DNA of 64,000 nucleotides from Prochlorococcus sp. AG-402-K04 (GTDB lineage Bacteria; Cyanobacteriota; Cyanobacteriia; PCC-6307; Cyanobiaceae): contig QCID01000003.1 in NCBI GenBank assembly GCA_003216895.1, positions 1 to 64,000 of the forward strand, written 5' to 3'. Every line of letters begins with the position of its first letter. The first letter of the stretch is position 1. The notes beneath the pieces were generated by a model that ran no database searches, had not been told where the DNA came from, and worked only from the letters and a program-made list of their open reading frames with translations. This document shows positions 28,159-36,414 of this stretch, piece by piece. A program made the position numbers and the translations under genes.

Positions 28159-28177
28159 TGATATTTTGTTTAGATTG

Positions 28178-28362
28178 TTCTTGTACTGCTTTGTTGGTAT
28201 TGGCCTTCTCAAGTGCTCTGATCTGACTCTCTTTCGATTTGGGGAAGCTGTCGTGAAAGTAACGTATACCAGCTTGCTCTGGAAACGAAGCTTCACTTTG
28301 ATTCCCCCTCTGGTTCTTCCAGGTCGATGCTTCTTGGGCCTTACGGCAAAGCGGTGCATCTT
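28178..28362 (+). ncRNA. ssrS: 6S RNA
   Basis: A locally GC-richer stretch of about 185 bases directly downstream of purK. The ends pair: GCTTTGTTGGTATTGGCC near the 5' side with GGCCTTACGGCAAAGC near the 3' side. Its T-G wobble positions make the plus strand the better-folding RNA. The middle can form a long, interrupted hairpin like the open-promoter mimic of 6S RNA. From memory, the picocyanobacterial 6S RNA (6Sa) gene lies next to purK. The frames seen on both strands here are spurious. The exact ends are estimates. Confidence 0.85.
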
Positions 28363-28469
28363 TAATTGAGTTGATGAAAATAATATATTTTTTTTGAGAA
28401 TTTAATTCATTAAATCTTGTCTTTATTTATTTACATAGAATGAATTTTATCCTTTCAAACAAAAAGACC

Positions 28470-28820
28470 TCAAGAGGTTAATCCTCTGGATTTGCGGACC
28501 TTTCGAAGTAGTTCATGATCTTCTCTCGCTCTTTTATCAAGAATGGCTATGTCTCTTCTGGCTTTTTTATCAACTTTTAGAATATCTTCTCTTGCTCTTT
28601 GATCAAGTAGTGCAACATCTTTTCTTGCCCTCTGATCAATGTTTTCAAGATCTGCTCTAGCTCGTTGATCAACATTCTCTAAATCGATTTTTGCTCTTTC
28701 AACCATGCTCGTCATTGAGTCGACCATCATTGATAAAGCTGCTGGAACTTGTTTCCCGGAAGCTGAAAAAGAGGACTGCTCATTAAGACTAATACTAGTG
28801 TTTGCTTTATTCGAAGCCAT
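28470..28820 (-). CDS. Hendecad-repeat coiled-coil protein, 116 aa
   Basis: 116 residues. The first 45 form a Ser/Asn-rich start and a short helix (ALSMMVDSMTSMVERAKI). Five near-perfect 11-residue repeats follow at about 46-100: DLENVDQRARA, DLENIDQRARK, DVALLDQRARE, DILKVDKKARR, DIAILDKRARE, then a degenerate sixth. Each repeat has D at 1, hydrophobic residues at 2 and 5, D at 6 and R/K-A-R at 8-10. This hendecad pattern gives a straight, nearly untwisted coiled coil with alternating acidic and basic faces. The DNA shows the same 33-base unit at 28520-28684. No signal peptide. Function unknown; possibly a filament, spacer or membrane-associated scaffold. Confidence 0.8.
   Translation of the reverse strand: MASNKANTSISLNEQSSFSASGKQVPAALSMMVDSMTSMVERAKIDLENVDQRARADLENIDQRARKDVALLDQRAREDILKVDKKARRDIAILDKRAREDHELLRKVRKSRGLTS
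28520..28684 (-). repeat. Five tandem 33-bp coding repeats
   Basis: Units start at 28520, 28553, 28586, 28619 and 28652. Each contains a conserved GCTCTTTGATCAA-like block (with drift) encoding D-Q-R-A-R. They encode the hendecads of the coiled-coil protein. Synonymous drift between units suggests the array is old rather than recently expanded. Confidence 0.85.
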
Positions 28821-28831
28821 AGGTTTAGTTA

Positions 28832-28862
28832 AATTAGGCTTTCATTAATTAGAAGCCTTTTT
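28832..28862 (+). terminator. Possible hairpin terminator
   Basis: AGGCTT and AAGCCT pair across an 11-base loop and are followed by TTTTTCTTT on the plus strand. No plus-strand gene obviously ends here, so it may close an unannotated RNA or be a leader structure. Confidence 0.3.
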
Positions 28863-29046
28863 CTTTATATTTCCATTATCTCCTTTTATTAGCCCAAAAA
28901 ATCAAAATCTTCTGAAGAAAAACGAGATGTAATAGTGAGACGATGATTTTGCTGGGAAAAGCTCATAGTTTTTCTTTTATCATTTTTTCAGACATAATTG
29001 TAATCTAGATTTTAAGACAAATTAACAAGATTTCTAAAAAAAATAA

Positions 29047-29271
29047 TTAATAGTATTTTCCCTTTGGATATAGTCTAGCTATTTTCTCTTTTTGATTTTC
29101 TTTTTCTAGCTCTTTTCTTTTCCGATCTTTGTATGAATCATCATTTTCATTAAGCCTAAAAAAAACAAAATAGAACATAAGGCCTGTAAAAATTAATCCG
29201 ATGAATAGTACCCAGAAACCAATTAATCCTGTAGGAGATAAGTAGTCAATATTCAAAGAACTATTTCTCAT
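29047..29271 (-). CDS. Small single-helix membrane protein, 74 aa
   Basis: A 74-residue protein with one strong membrane helix at about residues 14-38 (TGLIGFWVLFIGLIFTGLMF). A highly charged Lys/Glu tail follows (DRKRKELEKENQKEKIARL), predicted helical. The layout resembles small bitopic photosynthetic accessory proteins but no family is recognised. ATG start; flanks are AT-rich spacers. Confidence 0.6.
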   Translation of the reverse strand: MRNSSLNIDYLSPTGLIGFWVLFIGLIFTGLMFYFVFFRLNENDDSYKDRKRKELEKENQKEKIARLYPKGKYY

Positions 29272-29460
29272 TTATACCAAATAAAATATTATTCTCATAT
29301 ATTATCTAGAATAAATTCAAAATGAAGGAATAGCTCTAAATTTGTATACGACTCTTTTTTTTACTTTCAACTCAAAGATTTATTAGCATGAATGAGAATT
29401 TTTACGCATTAACATAAAGTAGAATTTAATTATTATGATTAGTATTATCTTTATTTCGAA

Positions 29461-29595
29461 ATGGAAGAAACCCATAACTATGCATTGAACCTCCTCGTGC
29501 CATTAATGGGAATTGCTCCGTTGCTAATGCTGTTTATATTGAAAGGAGAGAAAAAATCTAAAGTTTCAAAGAATTGGACTAGATCTACTAATTAG
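29461..29595 (+). CDS. Small membrane peptide, 44 aa
   Basis: ATG-started 44-residue frame beginning MEETHNYALNLLVPLMGIAP, with a hydrophobic helix at about residues 8-27 and a Lys/Ser/Arg-rich tail. The LLVPLMGIAP element is faintly like PsaI, but the positively charged tail is not. Unknown function; likely an integral membrane miniprotein. Confidence 0.5.
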   Translation: MEETHNYALNLLVPLMGIAPLLMLFILKGEKKSKVSKNWTRSTN

Positions 29596-29881
29596 TACTA
29601 TAGAAAAAGTCTGATTTTATTTTCATCAAAATAATAATTACTTATACAAACACTTAAAAACAAAAATTATTATTAGATAAATTAATTTTTTCTATAAATT
29701 TAATTTTTCAATGCAAGTATTTATTTGTTAAGATACTTATTAACTCATAGGTAATTTCATAGAAATTAAAGTTGATAATCAAGTGATGACTCAACATAAG
29801 TTTGTTCGGTTTTCACTCGCAGTAACCTTTTCTTTACGCTATATTAATTGTCGATTAATTATTTAATACATCAAGTTTGAA
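29596..29881. other. AT-rich spacer
   Basis: About 285 bases with no credible frame, strong hairpin or repeat seen. It may hold promoters for the small genes downstream. Confidence 0.4.
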
Positions 29882-30007
29882 ATGAAAAAAAAACAAACCC
29901 AACAATTTTCAAAGTTTTTTCTTAAAGATTTAAAGACAAAAAATTCTAAAAATAACGATGATAATTCGACCTTATATGATTTCCTTTCTCTCAATCTAGA
30001 TAACTGA
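29882..30007 (+). CDS. Small basic protein, 41 aa
   Basis: ATG-started frame with a Lys-rich start (MKKKQTQQFSKFFLKDLKTK) and an acidic, hydrophobic end (STLYDFLSLNLDN). Predicted soluble. No family recognised; could be chance in AT-rich DNA. Confidence 0.35.
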   Translation: MKKKQTQQFSKFFLKDLKTKNSKNNDDNSTLYDFLSLNLDN

Positions 30008-30254
30008 TTTTTTAGGTTTAAATCAATTTCTAGCTATCAGTCAAAAAAACCTGAATAAAGTTTTGAAGATAATTATTTTATCATTAAAAATTTGTCTTAA
30101 ACATTAACATCCTTTGAAAATAAGATTTTAGATTAATATTGATATTAAGTACCTTTAAGTAGTTAATATCCAGAATTTTAGTAAGACTATTAAAAACCTA
30201 AAATTTAATATAAATTAAAAAAATATTATTAGTATTTATTATATTTCTAGAGAT

Positions 30255-30449
30255 ATGACCACATGCACCCAATTAAGTATAATTTATAGTTGGAGTTTCG
30301 ATGATGATCTCTATTCTATTGACATGACTCAGATTCTAGAACTTCTTATTAGGCAAGAATTACTACGATTTGTATTAGGATTTTATGCTTACAAAAACTT
30401 TAGAGATACAATTCCATTTAAAAGATTGATGATAAGTGAATTTACCTAA
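30255..30449 (+). CDS. Hypothetical protein, 64 aa
   Basis: A 64-residue frame with ATG start and a central helix-rich stretch (TQILELLIRQELLRFVLGFYA). No signal peptide or known motif. Spacer on both sides. Weak candidate; it could be a real orphan gene of the small-protein region. Confidence 0.4.
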   Translation: MTTCTQLSIIYSWSFDDDLYSIDMTQILELLIRQELLRFVLGFYAYKNFRDTIPFKRLMISEFT

Positions 30450-30520
30450 AAAAGTTTTGTTAATTTATCATGAAATATAATCGTTCAATAGTAGATTTAG
30501 TTACTTAATAAATTTCAAGT

Positions 30521-30667
30521 ATGAAAACGGCACAAGATAGATATTTTGAATGTTTAGAAGTGTGTATTGAAGATGAACAGGGAAAATCTTGTCGACAAGT
30601 ATGTGCGCCAATATTAAACGATGACCCGTATGACCATCCTACAGTTCCAATAAATAAAAATCAGTAG
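30521..30667 (+). CDS. Twin-CX3C miniprotein, 48 aa
   Basis: ATG-started 48-residue frame starting MKTAQDRYFECLEVCIEDE. Four cysteines at 11, 15, 24 and 28 form CX3C-X8-CX3C, the layout of a disulfide-tied helical hairpin, with G-K-S as the likely turn. The C-terminus is a Pro/Asp-rich tail (NDDPYDHPTVPINKN). No signal peptide, so in a reducing cytosol the cysteines may bind metal instead. Unknown function, but the spacing is unlikely by chance. Confidence 0.6.
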   Translation: MKTAQDRYFECLEVCIEDEQGKSCRQVCAPILNDDPYDHPTVPINKNQ

Positions 30668-30848
30668 ATATTGATTTCTTATATTCAAAAATTTTATATT
30701 TAAATCTATTACTTCATACTAAAAAATTAAATTTAAATAAGAAACGCTTATTTTCCACTATTGTTGTAGAGTTTGATGGTCACTTTATTGATTGGTAGTT
30801 CTTTTCGGATATTAAATTAGCTAAAATAATCCAAGTAATATTTAAATC

Positions 30849-31007
30849 ATGGATACTCCAATAACACATATAAATTTATTTAATGCAATGCTAGCTCTTT
30901 ATGTAATTGGTTATCAAATTTCTATATGCTCTGATTGGAGCTGGATACCAATGAACGAAGAAGATTATCAGCTTCCTTATCAAGATAAATGGAGTAGAAC
31001 CAGCTAG
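30849..31007 (+). CDS. Small hypothetical protein, 52 aa
   Basis: ATG-started frame with a hydrophobic helix at about residues 8-28 (INLFNAMLALYVIGYQISIC) and a Trp/Asp/Tyr-rich tail (DWSWIPMNEEDYQLPYQDKW). The tail composition is strongly protein-like. Probably a bitopic membrane protein; no family recognised. Confidence 0.5.
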   Translation: MDTPITHINLFNAMLALYVIGYQISICSDWSWIPMNEEDYQLPYQDKWSRTS

Positions 31008-31186
31008 CAAATTTTTTGGCCTAAATTAATTGGAATCTTTATTCTTAATAACACAAATGATATTTATATTTAGTAGAGAATAACATTTGATAATGATAGT
31101 AGTTAAAATTTAAACTCTTTATTTTTATCTACGTATTTTGTTTAAATGTTAAAGCAAGCCAACTAACTTAATTTACATCTAAAAAC

Positions 31187-31363
31187 TTAAATATTTTGAA
31201 CTACATGAAATAAACCAAAGGAATAACCACCAATGAGAATCCATCCTAGTATTGCAGAGATTATAGTTGATCTCCTGTTGTGTCTTCTTATTGCATTCTC
31301 TATCATTTCATTTACGTCTTCTCTATTTATTAAATTAGTTGATTTTGGATTGGTAGAAGTCAT
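31187..31363 (-). CDS. Small membrane protein, 58 aa
   Basis: ATG-started 58-residue frame. The N-terminal half is polar and helical (INREDVNEMIENAIRRHNRR). The C-terminal half is one membrane helix (TIISAILGWILIGGYSFGLF). A charged helix abutting a helix-breaking GG pair resembles small membrane proteins of picocyanobacteria. Function unknown. Confidence 0.6.
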   Translation of the reverse strand: MTSTNPKSTNLINREDVNEMIENAIRRHNRRSTIISAILGWILIGGYSFGLFHVVQNI

Positions 31364-32005
31364 TTTTTTTATGTAAATTTGATGCTTTGAGATTGTTTAT
31401 AAATCTCGGGATAAACAAATTCAATATTTAACTGAAGTTGTTTAATTAAGCAATGGCGACTCTCTTACTGGTTAATCTAAGTAGATGTTGTTAGAGAGCT
31501 TGAAAGATAGAGAGAGAGTTGGTATGTAAATATTTGTTAAGACTATAATGGATTTTTCTGGAAGTTGTGTAGGTAAAATCACCTTATTTGGATTTTTAGT
31601 TGAGGTAATGTAAGTTTCTGCTTTAATTTGATCTGTTCAGAAATTTTATTTGTTCAAAAATACAAGTTTTTCATCGTTAATAGATCTTTCTGAAAAACCT
31701 TGTTTTAATTAGTGCTTCTGTTTCCACAGTTATATTTCTTAGATGAAGTAATGAGTGTAAATTAATGGCGAAAAATACACTATTAGAAAAAGATTAGCAC
31801 TTAAAAAGCTAGAATTTATATTTTGATTTCTCAGATTATTGGTGACAAGATCAATTCATATCAAGTCTGATCAGATCAGATCAAATATCAAATAAGAATA
31901 ATTTGTTTAATTTTAATAGCCTGCTACTTAAGCTTATGTATATAAGTCAATTTTATAATTTGTTTTTAGTTTTTATCTAATGAAATCCTATATACAAAAA
32001 CTAGG
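31364..32005. other. Spacer of about 640 bases without a convincing gene
   Basis: Only frames under 25 codons were seen on either strand. Local features are an AGTGTA...TACACT inverted pair near 31756-31784 and overlapping GATCA repeats near 31868-31882. It could hold an unannotated RNA, but no clear terminator marks one. Confidence 0.4.
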
Positions 32006-32461
32006 TTATAAATTATTTTCATTATTGTCTGTTTCATTCTTCTCTAAAAGCTTTTTGGTCAGAAAAGAATATGATGCTTGGTGTTTTTCCTTCCATTCCT
32101 TGTGTTCTTTTATCTGGTTTTTTAACTTTTCTAAACTCTCTTTTTCTTCTGGATAAACTCTCTCTAGGTATTCAGGACTTAAATTTATATTACCTTCAAA
32201 TTCATAAACCATTTCCTCGAAAGATTCGCATATTCCAAGGATATCTGCCATGAAATCTTCAAATTCATCAATATTTATTTCTTGAAGTACTTTCCTTAAT
32301 TTGCTTTGACTTAATTCTTCAGGCTCCCATTCTTTTTTTAAAACATGAAGAAGATTAAGTTGGCCTATTCTATCAAGAAGATCCCACTTGGATGCATCAT
32401 CGGCTGAATAAAAATAGGAGCCATCTCCAGATTGATAAAACTTGCCTCTTTCTTTATCCAT
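32006..32461 (-). CDS. Acidic hypothetical protein, 151 aa
   Basis: 151 residues, strongly acidic, mostly helical. The N-terminus has an aromatic G-K-F-Y-Q-S-G-D-G-S-Y-F-Y patch. The central part (INIDEFEDFMADILGICESF) is helical, and the C-terminal 45 residues look coiled-coil (KESLEKLKNQIKEHKEWKEK). No membrane helix or catalytic motif. Family not recognised. ATG start; length and composition make it a confident gene. Confidence 0.7.
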   Translation of the reverse strand: MDKERGKFYQSGDGSYFYSADDASKWDLLDRIGQLNLLHVLKKEWEPEELSQSKLRKVLQEINIDEFEDFMADILGICESFEEMVYEFEGNINLSPEYLERVYPEEKESLEKLKNQIKEHKEWKEKHQASYSFLTKKLLEKNETDNNENNL

Positions 32462-32688
32462 TTATGTAAAAACGAGAATGTATTAAATCTTCTCTGTTAG
32501 GTCTACAGTGGTATGGCATTTGATTTGATTATAAATAAATTAGTTTAGTAAAGTATCGAATCTTTGTTTATATTATATACATTAGGTTAGCATTTATTTT
32601 CAAATTTTTCTATTTTCGGATTATTTTTAGATTTAGCATCTCTTTATGCGAACTATTAAGCTTATATTTTAGCAGCTAAATATTATTT

Positions 32689-33090
32689 TTAATCAAAAAA
32701 ATCTAATGGAAAGGGACCAACAGTTTTTGTGATTAATGAATCATCATCATTTTGACAACTTATTAATATACCCTCTCCCAAGCCAAATTCAATCCTAGAG
32801 TGAATTTCCCCTGTTTTTTGATTGGCCTTTAAAAATATTGGACCGTCTGAATTAGGCAATGTGACGCATCTCATTTTCTTGTATTGAAATTTTTCTTCTA
32901 TTTTTCTAACTGCATTGATTCCTTTCTTTAATGAAGGTGACATAACTCCTATAGTTATCCAGTCTGATTCACGAATAATATTAGTAAGTTCATTATAAAG
33001 TATTTTGGATTGCTTTTTATTGAGTTTAGGCGCAGATCTCAACTTATCTAAGTCTTCTAATTTACAGATGTCAATATTTTCTACAGTCAT
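32689..33090 (-). CDS. DUF1824 family protein
   Basis: 133 residues. The pattern SDWITIGVMSPSLKKGINAVRKIE, then GPIFLKANQKTG and EGILISCQ, matches the cyanobacterial DUF1824 family. Single domain, soluble. Role unknown. Neighbours are unrelated orphans. Confidence 0.75.
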   Translation of the reverse strand: MTVENIDICKLEDLDKLRSAPKLNKKQSKILYNELTNIIRESDWITIGVMSPSLKKGINAVRKIEEKFQYKKMRCVTLPNSDGPIFLKANQKTGEIHSRIEFGLGEGILISCQNDDDSLITKTVGPFPLDFFD

Positions 33091-33260
33091 TTAGATCTTC
33101 ATTTTGTATATATTAACAGCAAAAGTAATCTTTCTATATTTTATTTATAATAATATTTATTTTAATTATTCAATCTAATAATAAATTAGTAAATGAATAT
33201 ATATTTGTAGATTCTTTTAGGTGAATTTTGATTCTACCCTTGCAATTCATCTTATCACTA

Positions 33261-33452
33261 TTAATTAAGACTGTTTGATTCTTTTATTCTTCTAGATTCA
33301 TGTAGTTGTTCTAATTCGTTGTAGACGTCACGCAATGTTTTCTGGATGTGATCTAAATTATCTATTGCTCCAAGCGAATTCATTGCTTTTATAAGGCTTT
33401 CTTTCGCTTCTATTAAACCACGACATTGGGTGCTACCAGCTTCAGAAGACAT
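33261..33452 (-). CDS. Small helical protein, 63 aa, possible relative of the 38092/41364 pair
   Basis: 63 residues with two predicted helices. The second half (IQKTLRDVYNELEQLHESRR) resembles the LRSVYEQL...RR and LKEVYNSLDALHQLL segments of the small proteins at 38092-38307 and 41364-41567. The shared element is too short for certainty. Soluble, unknown function. Confidence 0.55.
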   Translation of the reverse strand: MSSEAGSTQCRGLIEAKESLIKAMNSLGAIDNLDHIQKTLRDVYNELEQLHESRRIKESNSLN

Positions 33453-33556
33453 TTTCGTTTGAGTTATCGCTATATGTTTATTATATCTATGCTTTTAAAT
33501 GAGTAATTTTTTCAGCTTTTTTAAATTATTATTTCTTTAACTTCACTTTAGATTTA

Positions 33557-33574
33557 CAGGCTTGACGAAGCCTG
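33557..33574 (+). promoter_or_regulatory. Hairpin in the leader of the DUF1651-like gene
   Basis: CAGGCTT and AAGCCTG pair over a GACG loop, and a second weaker hairpin (TCTTAATT/AATTAAGA) follows before the ATG at 33614. They may form a leader structure or a weak terminator. Confidence 0.3.
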
Positions 33575-33613
33575 GTTTCTTAATTAAAAACAAAATTAAG
33601 ACTTTATTTTTTG

Positions 33614-33883
33614 ATGGCAAAAATAGATAAAATTACTGCCCCCTCTGGTTGGCTCATAGATCCTCACAATAAATGGGTTATTCACTTTGATTTTAAAAAG
33701 GTATCTAATGAACAGATCTCTCCGAACTTCACTATTGATATGTGGGGGGTTGTTCCAAACGGTAAACCTATGAAATTTAAAAGCAGAAGAAAGGTGACAA
33801 AGGAAGATTCACTCAAGACTTGGAATCAATTGGTTTCATCCAATTGGGTTGAATTTGACTATGAAAAGAACATTACAGCTTGA
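33614..33883 (+). CDS. DUF1651-like protein, 89 aa
   Basis: 89 residues. The opening SGWLIDPHNKWVIHF and the closing SRRKVTKEDSLKTWNQLVSSNWVEF fit the small DUF1651 family of marine picocyanobacteria, which has a G-W-L start and a W-x-x-L-x-x-x-x-W end. The ATG at 33614 is taken over the adjacent TTG at 33611. Function unknown. Confidence 0.65.
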   Translation: MAKIDKITAPSGWLIDPHNKWVIHFDFKKVSNEQISPNFTIDMWGVVPNGKPMKFKSRRKVTKEDSLKTWNQLVSSNWVEFDYEKNITA

Positions 33884-33955
33884 AAAGCATTTTAACTTAA
33901 TGTGCATTTTGCTCTTTAATAGGTAATATAAAATTAAGTATTATGATTTTATAAA

Positions 33956-34195
33956 TTGCTAAATGCTTTCCATAAACTTCTCAAATTATCTTTTATATTC
34001 ACACTTGTGCTTACTGGATGGACGTCAATTATTTTATTATCTAATACTACATTTACATTAGAGATTAAGGATTTAATAACTAAAATGTACTTGAATCAAA
34101 AGAATTTTATTTTTAATGTTAAGGAACTATCACTTATACTAGTAAAGGATGCAAATGAGCGGTTTTCTAAAAAAAATCAAGGGGTAATCGATTGA
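33956..34195 (+). CDS. Small membrane-anchored protein, 79 aa
   Basis: TTG-started 79-residue frame with one hydrophobic helix at about residues 10-30 (LSFIFTLVLTGWTSIILLS). A mixed soluble part follows (LEIKDLITKMYLNQKNFIFN), ending in a charged tail. The start codon is uncertain because no ATG lies upstream in frame. Unknown function. Confidence 0.5.
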   Translation: MLNAFHKLLKLSFIFTLVLTGWTSIILLSNTTFTLEIKDLITKMYLNQKNFIFNVKELSLILVKDANERFSKKNQGVID

Positions 34196-34293
34196 GCAAT
34201 TCAAAATTAGATTAAGAATATTCATCTTTATGTTTTATTAATAAACAAACTATTATTATTACTTTTGTTTAATCAATCTCAACATTTATAAAA

Positions 34294-34764
34294 TTGTCAA
34301 ATAAAACACTTTATTTAGCCTCTCCATATGGGTTCTCTGAACATTGGAAAATAAAACTTTTGCCTGAATTTATTTCTAAACTTGAGTTTATGGGGGCAAG
34401 AGTTTGGGAACCTTTTGCTCGTAATAGCAATATTGATATTTCTAAGCCTGGTTGGGCTAATAAAGTGGCTAGTTCAAACTTAAACGATCTGAGGCAAGCA
34501 GATGGTTTATTCGCAATAGTTAATGGAGTGCCTCCTGATGAGGGGGTAATGGTCGAGCTTGGTGCCGCTATTGCATTAGGAAAACCTACATTTTTATTTA
34601 GAGATGATTTTCGTAAATGTACTGACTCTGATGAATACCCGCTTAATTTAATGCTTTTCCTCGGAATCCCTTATGATTCATGGAATGATTACTATTATTC
34701 TTCTTTGGATGAGATATCTTGTAAAAAGAAAGCCATTTATAAATGGTTGGGGAAAAATAATTAA
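34294..34764 (+). CDS. Nucleoside 2-deoxyribosyltransferase-like protein
   Basis: 156 residues, TTG start. TLYLASPYGFSEHWKIKLLP, DLRQADGLFAIVNG and DEGVMVELGAAIALGKP match the nucleoside 2-deoxyribosyltransferase family. The Glu in VELGAA is the expected nucleophile. Family members swap or hydrolyse the N-glycosidic bond of deoxynucleosides or nucleotides. Substrate not known. It lies 86 bases before the MetF-like gene on the same strand. Confidence 0.8.
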   Translation: MSNKTLYLASPYGFSEHWKIKLLPEFISKLEFMGARVWEPFARNSNIDISKPGWANKVASSNLNDLRQADGLFAIVNGVPPDEGVMVELGAAIALGKPTFLFRDDFRKCTDSDEYPLNLMLFLGIPYDSWNDYYYSSLDEISCKKKAIYKWLGKNN

Positions 34765-34850
34765 GGGATATAATTTGTATTTTTTATATAGAATAATTTA
34801 ATTTCTCTCCCTTTTTTTATAATAAAAATTCTTTTTTTAAGATAGGATAT

Positions 34851-35696
34851 ATGAAGAATGTATTATTTAACTTAAATAATATAAGGATAGAAATATCTTT
34901 CAAATCTTATGATGAGCTACGTAAGATTCTATCTTTTTATCAGAGAAATGATCTGTATAAAATTAATATACCCTGTAAAAATAATTTAAAAAAAGATTTT
35001 CTTTTAGAGTCGATTAGAATTTCAAGAGAAGAGTTCCCAGATATAGATATTATCCCTCATTTTAGTATTCTGCATGAATTTAAAAGGAATAGGAATAATA
35101 CTCAGGATTCTTTTCTTAATTTTCTTCAGGTGATAAATGATTTGGGATGCAGACAGTTACTTCTAGTTTCTGGCTCTCAAAAAAGGTCTTCATTAGATTC
35201 TGTTTCAGCTTTGTCAATGCTTAAAGATAATCCATTATTTTTTAAAGATGATATTTCTATTGGCGTAGCATTTAATCCTTATCTACAAGACCTTTTGTTT
35301 GATGAAGAGGTTTTAAGATTAGAAAAGAAACTTCAATCAGGTTTGGTAAATTCTATTTGGTTTCAATTTGGGACTGATTATAAACTTCTTAACAATAGAT
35401 TTGAAATACTTTCAAGTATTATATCAAAGACGATTAATAATAGCTCTAAAATTTCAAATATTATTTTATTTGGAAGTATTTTAATTCCATCCAATCAGTT
35501 TTTAAATAGATTTAAATTTAGGCCATGGAAAGGTGTTTATTGCTCTGATGAATTTTTAGAATCTGTTGAAGTTGCTAATAACTTAATTAAAGAACTATTA
35601 AAGACTTATAAAAAGTATAAAATATGTCCAGTAATTGAAACTAATATTAGTACAGATGATCATTTGAGAAAATTAAAAAAGACTCTAAATTTATAA
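34851..35696 (+). CDS. Divergent MetF-like (methylenetetrahydrofolate reductase) TIM barrel
   Basis: 281 residues, close to bacterial MetF length. IIPHFSILHEFKRNR, GCRQLLLVSGSQKRS and then IGVAFNPYLQD and LQSGLVNSIWFQFG follow the MetF strand order. The usual LRGD-type FAD contact and TQ-F-F-D substrate motif are altered, so the fold is likely kept but activity is doubtful. Next to the deoxyribosyltransferase-like gene, a role in one-carbon or thymidylate metabolism can be guessed but not shown. Confidence 0.6.
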   Translation: MKNVLFNLNNIRIEISFKSYDELRKILSFYQRNDLYKINIPCKNNLKKDFLLESIRISREEFPDIDIIPHFSILHEFKRNRNNTQDSFLNFLQVINDLGCRQLLLVSGSQKRSSLDSVSALSMLKDNPLFFKDDISIGVAFNPYLQDLLFDEEVLRLEKKLQSGLVNSIWFQFGTDYKLLNNRFEILSSIISKTINNSSKISNIILFGSILIPSNQFLNRFKFRPWKGVYCSDEFLESVEVANNLIKELLKTYKKYKICPVIETNISTDDHLRKLKKTLNL

Positions 35697-35948
35697 ATGT
35701 ATTTATTTTTATAAAGCCCCTTAATGAAGTGATCTAATGGCTTGAAGGGATTCATATCCATTGTTTATTATTTAAAAATAAGTAAAATTGAACTATGACA
35801 GTAGCAAATTCACTCGAATAACAATCTCGCTCTAATTTTTAAATAATATTGGGATTAATTTCTATGTGAAATTAATCAATTTAAAATTTTTAGCTAATTT
35901 TTTATTTTATTTTTTTTATTTTTTTTTCTTCCCTCTTAAACCCGTTAA

Positions 35949-36077
35949 TTATCGCTTCCCTGAATTTGTCGTGTAACCCTCAGTTCCCATACGAATATAT
36001 GGTCTTTCTTTTTTTAGTTCATCTTTTTCTTCGCGGTCGATAGAAAATTCCTCTAATTTAGTCTTACTGGATAGCAA
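35949..36077 (-). CDS. Possible 42-aa charged protein, TTG start
   Basis: A TTG-started frame of 42 codons with a protein-like sequence: a charged helix (KLEEFSIDREEKDELKKERP), then YIRMGTEGYTTNSGKR. Its proposed start is only 3 bases from the ATG of the divergent 67-aa gene, leaving no room for separate upstream signals. The real start may therefore differ, or the frame may be a relic. Confidence 0.4.
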   Translation of the reverse strand: MLSSKTKLEEFSIDREEKDELKKERPYIRMGTEGYTTNSGKR

Positions 36078-36080
36078 AAA

Positions 36081-36284
36081 ATGTTTTCATCAAGGAAAAA
36101 AACACCGCAAAAGGCCATTCCTCAATCAAATTCTTTTGCTGCAGATACCTTTTTACTAAGAAGGGGTTCTGAATCTACTAGATATAAGGTTGCTGCATTG
36201 ATGATGTTTGTTGCAGGCTTTGGCTTGTTAACTTTAGGTACTTGGGTACTTAATGATTTTAATTTTCTTACTTTTACAAATTAA
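36081..36284 (+). CDS. Small single-helix membrane protein, 67 aa (family A)
   Basis: 67 residues with a basic Lys/Gln-rich start and one membrane helix at about residues 37-58 (AALMMFVAGFGLLTLGTWVL). The helix and preceding R-Y-K-V match the protein at 2354-2548 position by position, so the two are paralogues. Not a high-light-inducible protein. ATG start; function unknown. Confidence 0.7.
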   Translation: MFSSRKKTPQKAIPQSNSFAADTFLLRRGSESTRYKVAALMMFVAGFGLLTLGTWVLNDFNFLTFTN

Positions 36285-36414
36285 TACGCTCGTTAATTTT
36301 TTACGCAATCAGGAATTATCCCTTAGTGCAAAAATTCAATTAGTAAACACTTCCCTAAAAACTTAAATGTGTGTCTATCTTTAGTACCATATTTTAAATA
36401 TGATTATTTTTTAA

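Noticed and set aside
28153..28369. Two overlapping frames on opposite strands (67-68 codons) downstream of purK
   Set aside because: Their location, paired ends and elevated GC identify the 6S RNA gene; the frames are by-products of its stem structure.
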